Origin: Streptomyces aurantiacus JA 4570
GTDB taxonomy: Bacteria; Actinomycetota; Actinomycetes; Streptomycetales; Streptomycetaceae
Assembly (NCBI RefSeq): GCF_000414115.1
Contig: NZ_AOPZ01000065.1
Span: forward strand, 1 to 41,716
Reading direction: 5' to 3'
Length of the DNA: 41,716 nt
Part shown: positions 31,641 through 39,953 of the stretch, piece after piece
Layout of the letters: each line of letters begins with the position of its first letter
Numbering within the stretch: the stretch's first letter is position 1
Translations under genes and position numbers: made by a program
The notes under the pieces: model-generated
The model's input: only the letters and a program-made list of their open reading frames with translations
Told to the model about the DNA's origin: nothing
Databases searched by the model: none

Positions 31641-33759
31641 GACGGGCCGGGAGCCACCAGTTGGCGCGGCCGAGGAGGCGCATCACGGCCGGGACGAGGG
31701 CCGTGCGCAGGATGAAGGCGTCGAGGGCGACGGCCGCGGCCAGGCCGATGCCCGCCGCCGCGCCCTCCAGGTCACCGCCGAGCGCGAACACCGCGCACAG
31801 GCAGATCATGAAGAGGGCCGCGCAGTTGATGACGCGGCCGGTCTCGGCGAGGCCGACGCGGACGGCGCGGGCGTTGTCGCAGGTGTGCACCCACTCCTCG
31901 TGCACGCGGCTCACCAGGAACACCTGGTGGTCCGTCGACAGGGCGAAGAGCATCGACAGCACGACGACGGGCAGGAAGGCCGCGACGGCCCCCTCCGTGC
32001 CGAGGCCGAGGATCTCCGTGCCCAGCCCGAGGACCTCCGTGCCCCGGCCCCACTGGAGCACCGCGGCGAGCACCCCGAACGCCACGGCCGCCGCGACCAG
32101 GTTCACCAGGGCCGCCACTAGGGGCACCAAAAGCGAGCGGAAGGCGGCCAGGAGCAGCAGGAAGCCGAGGGCGACGACGGCGCCCGCGAAGTACGGAAGC
32201 CGGTCCGAGGTGGCCGCCGCGAAGTCCTTGAAGTCGGCCGTCACGCCGCCCACATGGGCGTCGGCGCCCGCCTGCGGCAGGACGTCGCCGCGCAGCCGGT
32301 CGATGAGCCGGTCCGTCTCCCGGGACCCCGGCGAGGTGGTGGGCACGACCTCGATGACAGTCGTGCCAGTGGTGGCCGTCGCGGCCGACGGCGGGGCCGC
32401 CGCGGCGCGGGCGACGCCCTCGGTGTCCCGGATCCGCTCCACGAGCCCCGCGGTGTCCGCCGGGCCCGGCCGGTCGACGACGACCTGGAGGGGCCCGTTG
32501 AAGCCGGGGCCGAAGCCCTCCGCGAGCAGGTCGTGGGCCTGCCGGGTCGTCGTCGACTCCTGGTGGCCGCCCTGGTCGGCGGCGCCGAGGCGCAGCGAGA
32601 GCAGCGGGATCGCGAGCGCGGCCACGACGGCGACGGCGAGGACCGCGACGGTGCGCGGGCGCCGCTCCACGAACCCCGCCCAGCGCGCCGCGAGACCGCC
32701 CGGCTCCTCCGGTTCGGGCCCGGACGCGGCGAGCAGGCGGCGCAGGCGGCGGCTGAGCACCCGCATGCCGAGGAAGCCGAGGAGGGCGGGCAGCAGCGTG
32801 ATCGCGGCGAGGACGCCGAGCCCCACCGTCAGGGCCGCCGCGATCACCACGCCGTCGAGGAAGCGCAGGTCCATCACGAACATCCCGGCGAGCGCGACGC
32901 ACACCGCGCCGCCCGCGAGCAGCACCGCGCGCCCGGCGGTGTCGAGGGCCTGCACCGCCGACTCCCCCGGATCCAGGCCGCGCAGAATGCCCCGCCGGTG
33001 CCGGGTGACGATGAACAGCGCGTAGTCGATGCCGACGCAGAGGCCGATCGACGCGCCGAGCAGCGGCGCCGCTTCGGGCACGTCCGTGACGTGGCTGAGC
33101 AGCATCGTGGCGAGCGTGCCGGTGCCGACCGCGAACACCGCTGTGACGATCGGCAGGAGCATCGCGAACAGCGAGCCGAGGGCGAGGAGCAGCACGACGG
33201 CGGCGGCCGCGATGCCGACGGCCTCGGAGCCGCCCGCGGGCGGCTCCTCGGTGCGCGCGACCGCCTGACCGCCCAACTCGACCTGGAGCCCGTCCCGTTC
33301 GGCGGCGCGGGCGGTGCCGACGACCTTCTCGATCAGATCCTCGGGGATCTCGGCCGCCTGGCGTACGAAGGTGACCCGCGCGTAGGCGGTCCGCCCGTCC
33401 GCGCCGACCTGGGCGGCGGCGGCCCGGCCCGGCGCGTACGGGCTCGCCACGTCGCCGACGCCGTCCAGGGCGGCGATCTCCTGGAGCGCGGGCTCGATCC
33501 GGTCGCGTACGGAGGCGTCGCGGACCGAGGAGCCCGGGCCGGTCCGCCACACCACGGTGTCGGTGTCACCGGCGCGCTCCGGAAACGCCTCGGCCAGCAG
33601 GTCGTGGGCGCGCGCGGAGTCGGTGCCGGGCAGGGAGAGAACAGCGGAGTAGGCGGTACCCGCGCTGCCGCCCGCAGCCGCCAGGCCGAGGAGGGCGCCC
33701 AGCCAGAGCACGAGGACCACAAGACGGTGCCGATGACACCACCGCGCCCATGCCGCCAC
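31333..33759 (-). CDS. MMPL/RND-family transporter, frameshifted near its C-terminus
   Basis: The start is GTG 33759 (VAAWARWCHRHRLVVLVLW), with GAAGGGG upstream. The frame then gives 808 residues, the last about 95 being out of frame after LERRLPHL. The MMPL architecture is intact: helix 1, a first outer loop (about 45-175), five helices with GLCVGIDYALFIVTRHR near 235, helix 7, a second outer loop, then five helices with ALSTDHQVFLVSRVHEEW near 635. The proton-relay aspartates (GIDYALF, STDHQVF) are present. It should export lipids or hydrophobic compounds by proton motive force. A 10-base tandem duplication at 31604-31623 shifts the frame; removing one copy gives one 974-residue protein ending at 30825. 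It is divergent from an OmpR-type system. Confidence 0.85.
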   Translation of the reverse strand: MAAWARWCHRHRLVVLVLWLGALLGLAAAGGSAGTAYSAVLSLPGTDSARAHDLLAEAFPERAGDTDTVVWRTGPGSSVRDASVRDRIEPALQEIAALDGVGDVASPYAPGRAAAAQVGADGRTAYARVTFVRQAAEIPEDLIEKVVGTARAAERDGLQVELGGQAVARTEEPPAGGSEAVGIAAAAVVLLLALGSLFAMLLPIVTAVFAVGTGTLATMLLSHVTDVPEAAPLLGASIGLCVGIDYALFIVTRHRRGILRGLDPGESAVQALDTAGRAVLLAGGAVCVALAGMFVMDLRFLDGVVIAAALTVGLGVLAAITLLPALLGFLGMRVLSRRLRRLLAASGPEPEEPGGLAARWAGFVERRPRTVAVLAVAVVAALAIPLLSLRLGAADQGGHQESTTTRQAHDLLAEGFGPGFNGPLQVVVDRPGPADTAGLVERIRDTEGVARAAAAPPSAATATTGTTVIEVVPTTSPGSRETDRLIDRLRGDVLPQAGADAHVGGVTADFKDFAAATSDRLPYFAGAVVALGFLLLLAAFRSLLVPLVAALVNLVAAAVAFGVLAAVLQWGRGTEVLGLGTEILGLGTEGAVAAFLPVVVLSMLFALSTDHQVFLVSRVHEEWVHTCDNARAVRVGLAETGRVINCAALFMICLCAVFALGGDLEGAAAGIGLAAAVALDAFILRTALVPAVMRLLGRANWWLPARLERRLPHLAAPRRRAEGSRATGPGGPRSPGRGRPGNPPPADPPRLGGRVHRAAGGLRGQSVRGRARVRHGGRHPRHHRGPGQGAARVQRIRRVRRLRPVRRL
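31604..31627. repeat. 10-bp tandem duplication that breaks the MMPL frame
   Basis: CGGCGAGGTG occurs at 31604-31613 and again at 31614-31623, followed by CGGC. On the minus strand one copy reads in frame as PHLAVEPK; two copies shift the frame to PHLAAPRRR. The total length minus 10 is divisible by three (975 codons from 33759 to 30825). Confidence 0.85.
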
Positions 33760-33847
33760 GCCGCACGCCCCTTCCCGCCGAATGCCGCCGAATGCCGCCG
33801 AAGCCGGTTCCCGCCCAGCATCAGGGATCCGGCACGCCAACGGCGCG

Positions 33848-33870
33848 TTAAGGAAGCGATTCTCAAGGAA
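33848..33870. promoter_or_regulatory. Direct repeat TTAAGGAA/TCAAGGAA in the MMPL-regulator divergent promoter
   Basis: AAGGAA occurs at 33850-33855 and 33865-33870, 15 bases apart, within TTAAGGAAGCGATTCTCAAG. OmpR-family regulators usually bind paired direct repeats, and this one lies between the MMPL gene and the response regulator gene. Autoregulation is inferred. Confidence 0.35.
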
Positions 33871-33922
33871 CTCCAAAGCGAGGGCCGTCCGTTCACCCGA
33901 CGCGCGTACGGATACTGGGGGC

Positions 33923-34675
33923 ATGAGCCACGCCGAAGGCACCCGGGGAGCACCCGACGCGGAGGCCGGTCCGGCCGGTCCCGGCGACGCGGCGCGGGGC
34001 GGCGCGACCGTCCTGGTCGTCGAGGACGAGCCGAGCATCGCCGACGTCCTCACCATCGCCCTGCGTTTCCACCGCTTCGACGTGATGACGGCGGGCACGG
34101 TCCGCGAGGCACTCGCGGCGGTCGAGCACACCCGGCCGGACTGCGCGCTGCTCGACGTGATGCTCCCGGACGGCGACGGCCGCGCGCTGGGGCGTGAACT
34201 GCGGGCGCGCCAGCCCGAGTTGGGCCTGGTCTTCCTCACCGCCCGGGACGCGCCCGCGGAGGTCGTGGGCGCGCTCGGCTTCGGCGACGACTACATCACC
34301 AAGCCGTTCAACATCGACGAGGTCGTCGCCCGCATCGGCGCGGTGCTCCGCCGGGTGCGCCCCCTCGACGTGCTGCCGCAGCGACCACCGCTGCGGTACG
34401 GCGATCTGGAGCTGGACGAGACGACGTACGTGGTGCGGCGCGCGGGCGGCTCGGTGCAGCTCACCCCGACCGAGTACGCGCTGCTGCGCTTCCTGGTCCG
34501 CAACGGCGGCCGGGTGGTGCCCAAGGAACAGCTCCTTCGCCATGTGTGGAACATCGAGCACACGGCGGAGTCGACCGTCGTCGAGACCTACATCAGCTAT
34601 CTGCGGCGCAAGCTCGACCAGGTGGGGCCGCCGCTGATCACGACGCGGCGCGGCGTCGGGTACGGGCTGGCATGA
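33923..34675 (+). CDS. OmpR/PhoB-family response regulator
   Basis: This is a 250-residue protein. ATG 33923 is chosen with GGGGGC just upstream; the earlier in-frame start covers the promoter region. An alanine/glycine-rich tail of about 27 residues precedes the receiver domain (TVLVVEDEPSIADVLTIALRF), with acceptor Asp78 (ALLDVMLPD) and Lys127 (DYITKPFN). The C-terminal winged helix (about 155-250) shows LTPTEYALLRFLVRNGGRVV, ESTVVETYISYLRRKL and TRRGVGYGLA. Its stop overlaps the kinase start (ATGA). The divergent MMPL gene is a plausible target. Confidence 0.94.
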   Translation: MSHAEGTRGAPDAEAGPAGPGDAARGGATVLVVEDEPSIADVLTIALRFHRFDVMTAGTVREALAAVEHTRPDCALLDVMLPDGDGRALGRELRARQPELGLVFLTARDAPAEVVGALGFGDDYITKPFNIDEVVARIGAVLRRVRPLDVLPQRPPLRYGDLELDETTYVVRRAGGSVQLTPTEYALLRFLVRNGGRVVPKEQLLRHVWNIEHTAESTVVETYISYLRRKLDQVGPPLITTRRGVGYGLA

Positions 34676-36201
34676 GGCTCCGCGGACCCGGGCGGCGCGG
34701 GCGGCTCGGCACGAACTCGCTGCGCGCCAAACTCACGCTGGTGAACGTGGCGCTGCTCGCCCTCGGCATCGTGGCCGCGACCGCCGTGAGCCTGATGGGC
34801 ATGCGGCACTATCTGCTCGACAACGTCAACTCCGGGCTGACCGGGTCGCGCACCGCGATGCAGCAGAGCGGCATCACGCTCGACCAGCTGCAGTACCTCA
34901 CCGGGCTCAGCTCGCTCGACGGCCTCGTGCCCAGCTCCGCGAAAGCCAAGGGGCTGCCGCCCCCGGAGTCGACGTTCGTCGTGTTCGACCGCGACGGGAA
35001 ACTGGCCGAACTCGGTCCGCTGCCGCCGACGGCGCGTCAGCGCGCGCTCGCCACGGCCACGGGCGACCCGCTGAAGTTCGCGCGCTCCGGCTCGATGCGG
35101 GAGGTGACGCTGGGCGGCGACGCGTACCGCGCCATCGGGGCGGAGCTCGACGACGGCTCGGTGATGGTCATGGCGGCGTCGACGGAGAACGTCCAGTCGG
35201 GCATCGCGCGGGCCCTCAAGCTCGACCTCGCCTTCGGCGCCGTGCTGCTCGGGCTGCTCGCGGTGCTCACGATGATCGCCGCGCACCAGCGGCTGCGGCC
35301 CCTGGAGGACATGGTGGAGACGGCGTCCGCGATCGCCGACGGCGACCTGAAGCGGCGCGTACCGGCCCACCCCGGCGCGGTGATGGAGACGGAACAGCTC
35401 CGGCTGGCCCTCAACTCCATGCTCCAGCAGGTCGAGACGGCCTTCGCCACCCGTGAGCGCAGCGAGGCCCAGCTCCGCCAGTTCGTCGCGGACGCCTCGC
35501 ACGAGCTGCGCACCCCGCTGTCGGCGATCCGCGGCTATCTCCAGCTGTACGACAAGGGGATGCTCACCGATCCGGAGGACCGCACGCGCGCCTGGGACCG
35601 CGTCAACTCCGAGACCGACCGCATGAACCACCTGGTGGCGGAGCTGCTCACCCTGGCCCGCCTGGACCAGCAGCCCGAACTGCGGTTCCGCTCGGTCGAC
35701 CTGGGCCGGGTGGTGCGGGACGCCGCGGACGACCTGCGCGCGCAGGAGCCGGACCGGCCGCTGACGGTGCGCGCCGACGGCTCGGTCCTCGTCCAGGCGG
35801 ACGAGCAGGGGCTGCGCAAGGTGCTCGCGAACCTGCTGGCCAACGTGCGTACGCACACGACCGTCGACACGCCGGTCCGGCTCGGCCTCGACCGGTGCGA
35901 CGGGGTGGTGCACCTGACCGTGGCGGACCAGGGCCCGGGGATGGCGGCCGCGGACGCCGCGCGGGTGTTCGACCGGTTCTTCCGGGCGGGCCGGGGCGCG
36001 GGCAGCGGGCTCGGGATGGCGATCGTGCAGGGGGTGGTGGCGTCCCACGGCGGTGAGGTCGCGGTCCGCACGGCCCCCGGCAAGGGCCTGACGGTCCTGG
36101 TCACCCTGCCCCGGACGCCCGCCCCGCCGCGCCCGGCCGCGCCGCCACGCCCCACGGAGCCGCCGCTCACGCGTGCCGTGACGCCAGTTCCACGACCGTG
36201 A
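34672..36201 (+). CDS. Sensor histidine kinase (HAMP, HisKA, HATPase_c)
   Basis: This protein has 509 residues from ATG 34672, coupled to the regulator by ATGA. Membrane helix 1 is at about 20-42, an outer sensor region covers 45-180, and helix 2 is at about 184-205. A HAMP domain (RLRPLEDMVETASAIADGDL) follows, then HisKA with His277 (DASHELRTPLSAIRGYLQLY) and HATPase_c with N-box KVLANLLANVRTHT and G-boxes DQGPGM and GSGLGMAIV. The N-box has VRTH where most have ARxH/TP-type residues. The proline-rich C-terminal tail overlaps the convergent phosphoesterase gene by 35 bases. The signal is unknown, but an envelope cue is likely from the MMPL neighbour. Confidence 0.93.
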   Translation: MRLRGPGRRGRLGTNSLRAKLTLVNVALLALGIVAATAVSLMGMRHYLLDNVNSGLTGSRTAMQQSGITLDQLQYLTGLSSLDGLVPSSAKAKGLPPPESTFVVFDRDGKLAELGPLPPTARQRALATATGDPLKFARSGSMREVTLGGDAYRAIGAELDDGSVMVMAASTENVQSGIARALKLDLAFGAVLLGLLAVLTMIAAHQRLRPLEDMVETASAIADGDLKRRVPAHPGAVMETEQLRLALNSMLQQVETAFATRERSEAQLRQFVADASHELRTPLSAIRGYLQLYDKGMLTDPEDRTRAWDRVNSETDRMNHLVAELLTLARLDQQPELRFRSVDLGRVVRDAADDLRAQEPDRPLTVRADGSVLVQADEQGLRKVLANLLANVRTHTTVDTPVRLGLDRCDGVVHLTVADQGPGMAAADAARVFDRFFRAGRGAGSGLGMAIVQGVVASHGGEVAVRTAPGKGLTVLVTLPRTPAPPRPAAPPRPTEPPLTRAVTPVPRP

Positions 36202-37375
36202 TGTCGGACGGGGCGCCGACGCGTACCGGCGGCCCCCACGCGCCGGCGCCGCGCGTCACGTACAACTGTGTGTCGCCGTAGCGCTCCAGGCCCGCGAGGG
36301 TCGGGTTGGCGAGGTCCGCGATGAAGTTGTTGGGCCAGAGCTGGCCGCCGTGGGTGTGGCCGGAGAGCTGGAGGTCCACGCCGTGCTTGACCGCGTCGTG
36401 GATCACCACGGGCTGGTGGGCCATCAGCACCGACGCGCGGCTCCGGTCGCGGTCGCCGAGCGCCTTGCCGAAGTCCGGGCCCTCGCCTTCTCCCTCGCCC
36501 TGTACGTCGTTCACTCCGGCCAGGTCGAAGTACGGCAGCTCGGTGCGGGCGTTCTCCAGGGGGTGGAGGCCCAGGTCGCGCACGTGCTCGACCCATTGTT
36601 CGGCGCCGGAGAAGTATTCGTGGTTGCCGGTCACGAAGTACGCGCCGTGCTTTGCGCGCAGGTCCGCGAGGGGGCGGGCCGCCGGGGCCAGGTCCTCCAC
36701 GTCGCCGTCCACCAGGTCGCCCACGACCGCGATCAGGTCGGGCTGCGTGGAGTTGATCGTGTCCACCACTCGGCGGGCGAAGTTCTCGCCCAGGACGGGG
36801 CCCAGGTGGATGTCGCTCACCACGGCGATGCGGAAGCCGTGCGCGGCGCGCGGCAATTTGGCCAAGGGGACGGTTACTCGCTTGATCTTGGGGCCGCGTA
36901 GGACGTTGTACGTTCCGTAGCCCACGGTTGCCGCCGCGGCGGTGGCTGCGCCCGCGGCTACCGTACGCGCGACGAACAGGCGCCGTGTGACGTCGCCACT
37001 CTCCTGGGGCTGCGCCCCTTCCCCCGCTTCATCGGCCCTTCGGGCCTCGTCCTCAATCGCCGGACGGGCTCTATATGCCAGGCGTACGAGTTCCCCCACC
37101 AGCAGCGCCAGCAACAGGTACAGGGCGAACGCCATCCACAGGAAGCCCGGCCACGCCAGGAGCTGCTGAAGGAAGAAGGGGGCTCCGGCTCGCTCGGCCG
37201 CCAGGGCGGCGAACATCAAGACCGGGCCCGCGAAGAAAGCGACCGTACCCACCCGCCGCCAACGTGAGCCGCGCTCCGTCGTGTCGCGGATCACACGTCG
37301 CCACACGTACCAGAGCAGCCCGCCGAACGCGGCGAGCACCGCGGCGCCGATGAGGACGCCCAGGAGGATGCCCAC
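36167..37375 (-). CDS. Membrane-anchored metallophosphoesterase
   Basis: This protein has 402 residues from GTG 37375, which follows the SCO4848-type gene stop by two bases. Three or more membrane helices (about 1-100) are followed by a charged linker and a hydrophobic stretch (RRLFVARTVAAGAATAAAATVGYGTY). The calcineurin-like phosphoesterase domain has all metal motifs: VVSDIHLGP, VGDLVDGD, GNHEYF and HTHGGQ. The YkuE/YaeI-like type removes phosphate from lipids or nucleotides at the membrane. Residues about 102-125 (ARPAIEDEARRADEAGEGAQ) are encoded by a sequence that resembles a common Streptomyces intergenic repeat, apparently inserted in frame. Confidence 0.88.
   Translation of the reverse strand: MGILLGVLIGAAVLAAFGGLLWYVWRRVIRDTTERGSRWRRVGTVAFFAGPVLMFAALAAERAGAPFFLQQLLAWPGFLWMAFALYLLLALLVGELVRLAYRARPAIEDEARRADEAGEGAQPQESGDVTRRLFVARTVAAGAATAAAATVGYGTYNVLRGPKIKRVTVPLAKLPRAAHGFRIAVVSDIHLGPVLGENFARRVVDTINSTQPDLIAVVGDLVDGDVEDLAPAARPLADLRAKHGAYFVTGNHEYFSGAEQWVEHVRDLGLHPLENARTELPYFDLAGVNDVQGEGEGEGPDFGKALGDRDRSRASVLMAHQPVVIHDAVKHGVDLQLSGHTHGGQLWPNNFIADLANPTLAGLERYGDTQLYVTRGAGAWGPPVRVGAPSDITVVELASRHA
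37001..37070. repeat. Streptomyces repeat-like element inside the metallophosphoesterase gene
   Basis: On the plus strand CTCCTGGGGCTGCGCCCCTT and later GGCCTCGTCCTCAATCGCCG followed by GACGGGCT match repeats I know from Streptomyces intergenic regions. It contains two small hairpins (GGGGC/GCCCC and GGCCC/GGGCC) and lies fully in frame within the minus-strand gene. Confidence 0.55.
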
Positions 37376-37377
37376 CG

Positions 37378-37620
37378 CTATGACGTTCGGCGCAGTGCGC
37401 GCACGCCACGGAACCCGATGGTGCCAACCACCGTCCCCAAGACAAAGGAGACAACAGCGAGCGTCAGGTGCACCCAGAAGTACCCGGTCGGCTCGTTCGC
37501 GTCGTTGAAGGCGAGCCCGCTGCCGTCCTTCCACAGGTTCTTGACGAAAGTGATCCAGATGAACCAGCTCCACACGCCGAAGGCGAGCAGGAACCAGGAG
37601 ACGGGGCGGCTGAGCTTCAT
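37378..37620 (-). CDS. SCO4848-family small membrane protein
   Basis: This 80-residue protein has two membrane helices: FLLAFGVWSWFIWITFVKNL and FWVHLTLAVVSFVLGTVVGTIGFRGVRAL. The intervening loop KDGSGLAFNDANEPTGYFW is the conserved block of the SCO4848 family. The function is unknown. The start is ATG 37620 with no clear Shine-Dalgarno sequence; GATACT lies six bases upstream, so a leaderless transcript is possible. It is transcribed with the metallophosphoesterase (two-base gap) and divergent from the carboxypeptidase gene, with 124 bases between. Confidence 0.88.
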   Translation of the reverse strand: MKLSRPVSWFLLAFGVWSWFIWITFVKNLWKDGSGLAFNDANEPTGYFWVHLTLAVVSFVLGTVVGTIGFRGVRALRRTS

Positions 37621-37731
37621 GAGCTCAGTATCGCGAGCCGGACTGGCACACGGCCTTCGGGGTGGGGAGAGGGGTCAGGGCGGCGGGTCGCGGGAGGTGA
37701 CCTCGGCGGAAGGGCGCCGGACCCGGCCCCG

Positions 37732-37737
37732 TACGCT
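37732..37737 (+). promoter_or_regulatory. Possible -10 box for leaderless carboxypeptidase transcript
   Basis: TACGCT fits the actinobacterial TAnnnT -10 pattern and lies seven bases before GTG 37745. No Shine-Dalgarno sequence is present, which fits leaderless initiation. No convincing -35 was seen. Confidence 0.3.
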
Positions 37738-37744
37738 CGCGTCC

Positions 37745-39007
37745 GTGCCTGTCTCGAAAAAGACCGCCGTGCTGCTCGCCACGGCGACACTGCTCTCCCT
37801 GTCCACCGCCGCTCCCGCGCTCGCCGACGACAAGCCCGGTGCCCCCGGGGACAAGGACAAGCCGAAGCCGCCCGCGTCCATGTCGACGGTCGGCGGCGCG
37901 CGACTCGGCCAGCCGGGCACCCAGGTGGACCTGAAGGCGGGCGCGCCGGTGCTGCCGAAGGATCTGTCGGCCCGGTCGTGGATGGTGTCGGACGCCGAGT
38001 CGGGCGAGGTGCTCGCCGCGCACAACGCGCACTGGCGGCTCGCCCCGGCCTCCACCCTGAAGATGCTGTTCGCCGACACGGTGCTGCCGAAGTTCCCGAA
38101 GACGGCCAAGCACCGGGTGGACCTGAAGGACCTGGAGGGCGTCGGCGCGGGCAGCAGCATGGTCGGCGTCAAGGAGAACGAGACGTACTCGGTCCACGAC
38201 CTGTGGCTCGGTGTCTTCCTGCGCTCCGGCAACGACGCGGTGCACGTCCTGTCGTCGATGAACGGCGGCGTCGGCCAGACCGTCAAGGACATGCAGGCGC
38301 ACGCCGAGGAGCTCCAGGCCCTCGACACGCACGTGGTCACGCCCGACGGCTACGACGAGAAGGGCCAGGTGTCGTCCGCGTACGACCTGACCCTGTTCGC
38401 CCGCTCCGGCCTGCAGAAGAAGGACTTCCGCGAGTACTGCTCGACGGCGACCGCGAAGTTCCCCGGGGAGACGAAGAAGGTCAAGAAGGGCAAGGACAAG
38501 GGCAAGACGAAGCGCGGGGCCTTCGAGATCCAGAACACCAACCGGCTGCTCACGGGCGCCCCGGGCCTGGACCCGTACAAGGGCATCGCGGGCGTCAAGA
38601 ACGGCTCGACGACCAACGCGGGCACGACGTTCACCGGCGTCGCCGAGCGCGACGGCAAGGTGCTGCTCGTCACGGTCATGAACCCGGACTCCGGCGAGGA
38701 CCAGGCCGTCTACAAGGAAACGGGCCGCCTGCTCGACTGGGGCTTCGCGGCCGCCGACAAGGTGAAGCCGGTCGGTGAGCTGGTCGCCCCGAAGGGCGCG
38801 AGCACGGGCACCGGCAAGGGCGCGCCGGGCAAGGGCCAGGCGGGCGGCACCGAGGGCGCGGCGAAGGCGTCCGACGGCGGGTCGGGCGGCGGCATGGGCG
38901 TGGCGCTCGGCGTCACCGGCGGGGTGCTCGCGCTGATCGCGGGCGGCCTGTTCCTGCTCAACCGCCGCTGGCCGCTGCCCGACCTGGTGCGTCGCCGCCG
39001 CCCGTGA
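37745..39007 (+). CDS. D-alanyl-D-alanine carboxypeptidase (peptidase S11, PBP5/DacA type)
   Basis: This protein has 420 residues from GTG 37745. Signal peptide VPVSKKTAVLLATATLLSLS ends near ALADDK. The serine penicillin-binding motifs are complete: SxxK at Ser103-Lys106 (PASTLKML), SGN at 161-163 (LRSGNDAVH) and KNG at 285-287 (VKNGSTTNAG). After a glycine/alanine-rich linker, a C-terminal membrane helix (VALGVTGGVLALIAGGLFLL) and basic tail anchor it in the membrane. It trims the terminal D-Ala of peptidoglycan stem peptides. A lysine-rich insertion (KKVKKGKDKGKTKRG) lies near residue 244. The 3' end overlaps the convergent YihY gene by 50 bases. Confidence 0.93.
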   Translation: MPVSKKTAVLLATATLLSLSTAAPALADDKPGAPGDKDKPKPPASMSTVGGARLGQPGTQVDLKAGAPVLPKDLSARSWMVSDAESGEVLAAHNAHWRLAPASTLKMLFADTVLPKFPKTAKHRVDLKDLEGVGAGSSMVGVKENETYSVHDLWLGVFLRSGNDAVHVLSSMNGGVGQTVKDMQAHAEELQALDTHVVTPDGYDEKGQVSSAYDLTLFARSGLQKKDFREYCSTATAKFPGETKKVKKGKDKGKTKRGAFEIQNTNRLLTGAPGLDPYKGIAGVKNGSTTNAGTTFTGVAERDGKVLLVTVMNPDSGEDQAVYKETGRLLDWGFAAADKVKPVGELVAPKGASTGTGKGAPGKGQAGGTEGAAKASDGGSGGGMGVALGVTGGVLALIAGGLFLLNRRWPLPDLVRRRRP

Positions 39008-39953
39008 CGGCCTTGGCGGGCTCCTTCGCGGTGGCGGGGCCCGCCTCGTCCTTCGCCGCGGCGGGGCCCGTCTCGTCGTCGGTACGTTCCGTCTCCGCCG
39101 TGTCCCCGCCCCTGCGGGTGGCCGTCCACGCCGCGGCGAACAGCAGCAGCTTCGCGGTGAAGTTGATCCACAGCAGCAGGGCCACGGGCACGCCGAAGGC
39201 GCCGTACATGCTCTTCGCGGCGACGCCCTTCATATAGCTGCCGAGCAGCACCTTCAGGAGCTCGAACCCGGCCGCGCCGATCAGCGCGGCGACCATGAGC
39301 GCCCGCCGGGGCGGCTGTACGCCCGGCAGCAGCGTCAGTACGTACAGCAGGAGCAGGAAGTCCGCGAGGACGGCGATGGCGAACGCGGCGAGCTGGAGCA
39401 GGACGCCGCCCGCGCCGTCCCGGTCGACGCCGAGCTGGTCGGCGGTCCAGCCGACGGCCGTCGAGGCCACGGCGGAGGCGATCAGCGAGGCGAGCCCGGC
39501 GCCGCCGAGACCGACGAGCACCCCGGCGTCCTTGAGTTTGCGCAGGAACGGGTTCTCCTCGGTGTCCTCCAGCTCCCACACCGCGCGCAGGCACTCCCGC
39601 ATCGAGCCGACCCAGCCCACCCCGGTGAACAGCAGCAGCGCGCCCGCGACGACGCCGACCGTGCCCGCGTTGGCGATCAGCGACTCCAGGTCCAGCTGGT
39701 CGGAGATCCCCGGCACCTGCTCCGAGAGCTTGTCCTCGACGCGCTTCACCTGACTGTCGCTGAGCGTCGCCGCGCTGATCGCCGCGGCCACGGTGATCAG
39801 CGGGAACAGCGCCACGAAGCTGATGAAGGTCATCGCGGCCGCGAGCCGGGTCCAGTGGACGCGGTCGAGGCGTTCGTAGGAGTGCCACGCGTGTGTCCGC
39901 ATCAGCCGCTCGACGAGCGGCCCGATGCCGGGAAGCTTCTTCAACCAGTCCAT
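38958..39953 (-). CDS. YihY/virulence factor BrkB family membrane protein
   Basis: This protein has 331 residues from ATG 39953 (MDWLKKLPGIGPLVERL). Six membrane helices of the YihY family are seen, with the hallmark RLAAAMTFISFVALFPLITV, then VGSMRECLRAVWELEDTEENPF and a final SMYGAFGVPVALLLWINFTAKLLLF. The C-terminal 50 residues are acidic and alanine-rich and overlap the carboxypeptidase gene. The ATG lies within the GtrA gene's 3' end (13-base overlap), so it is the last gene of the PAP2-UbiA-GtrA operon. The function is unknown; the family was once taken as RNase BN. Confidence 0.88.
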   Translation of the reverse strand: MDWLKKLPGIGPLVERLMRTHAWHSYERLDRVHWTRLAAAMTFISFVALFPLITVAAAISAATLSDSQVKRVEDKLSEQVPGISDQLDLESLIANAGTVGVVAGALLLFTGVGWVGSMRECLRAVWELEDTEENPFLRKLKDAGVLVGLGGAGLASLIASAVASTAVGWTADQLGVDRDGAGGVLLQLAAFAIAVLADFLLLLYVLTLLPGVQPPRRALMVAALIGAAGFELLKVLLGSYMKGVAAKSMYGAFGVPVALLLWINFTAKLLLFAAAWTATRRGGDTAETERTDDETGPAAAKDEAGPATAKEPAKAVTGGGDAPGRAAASGG

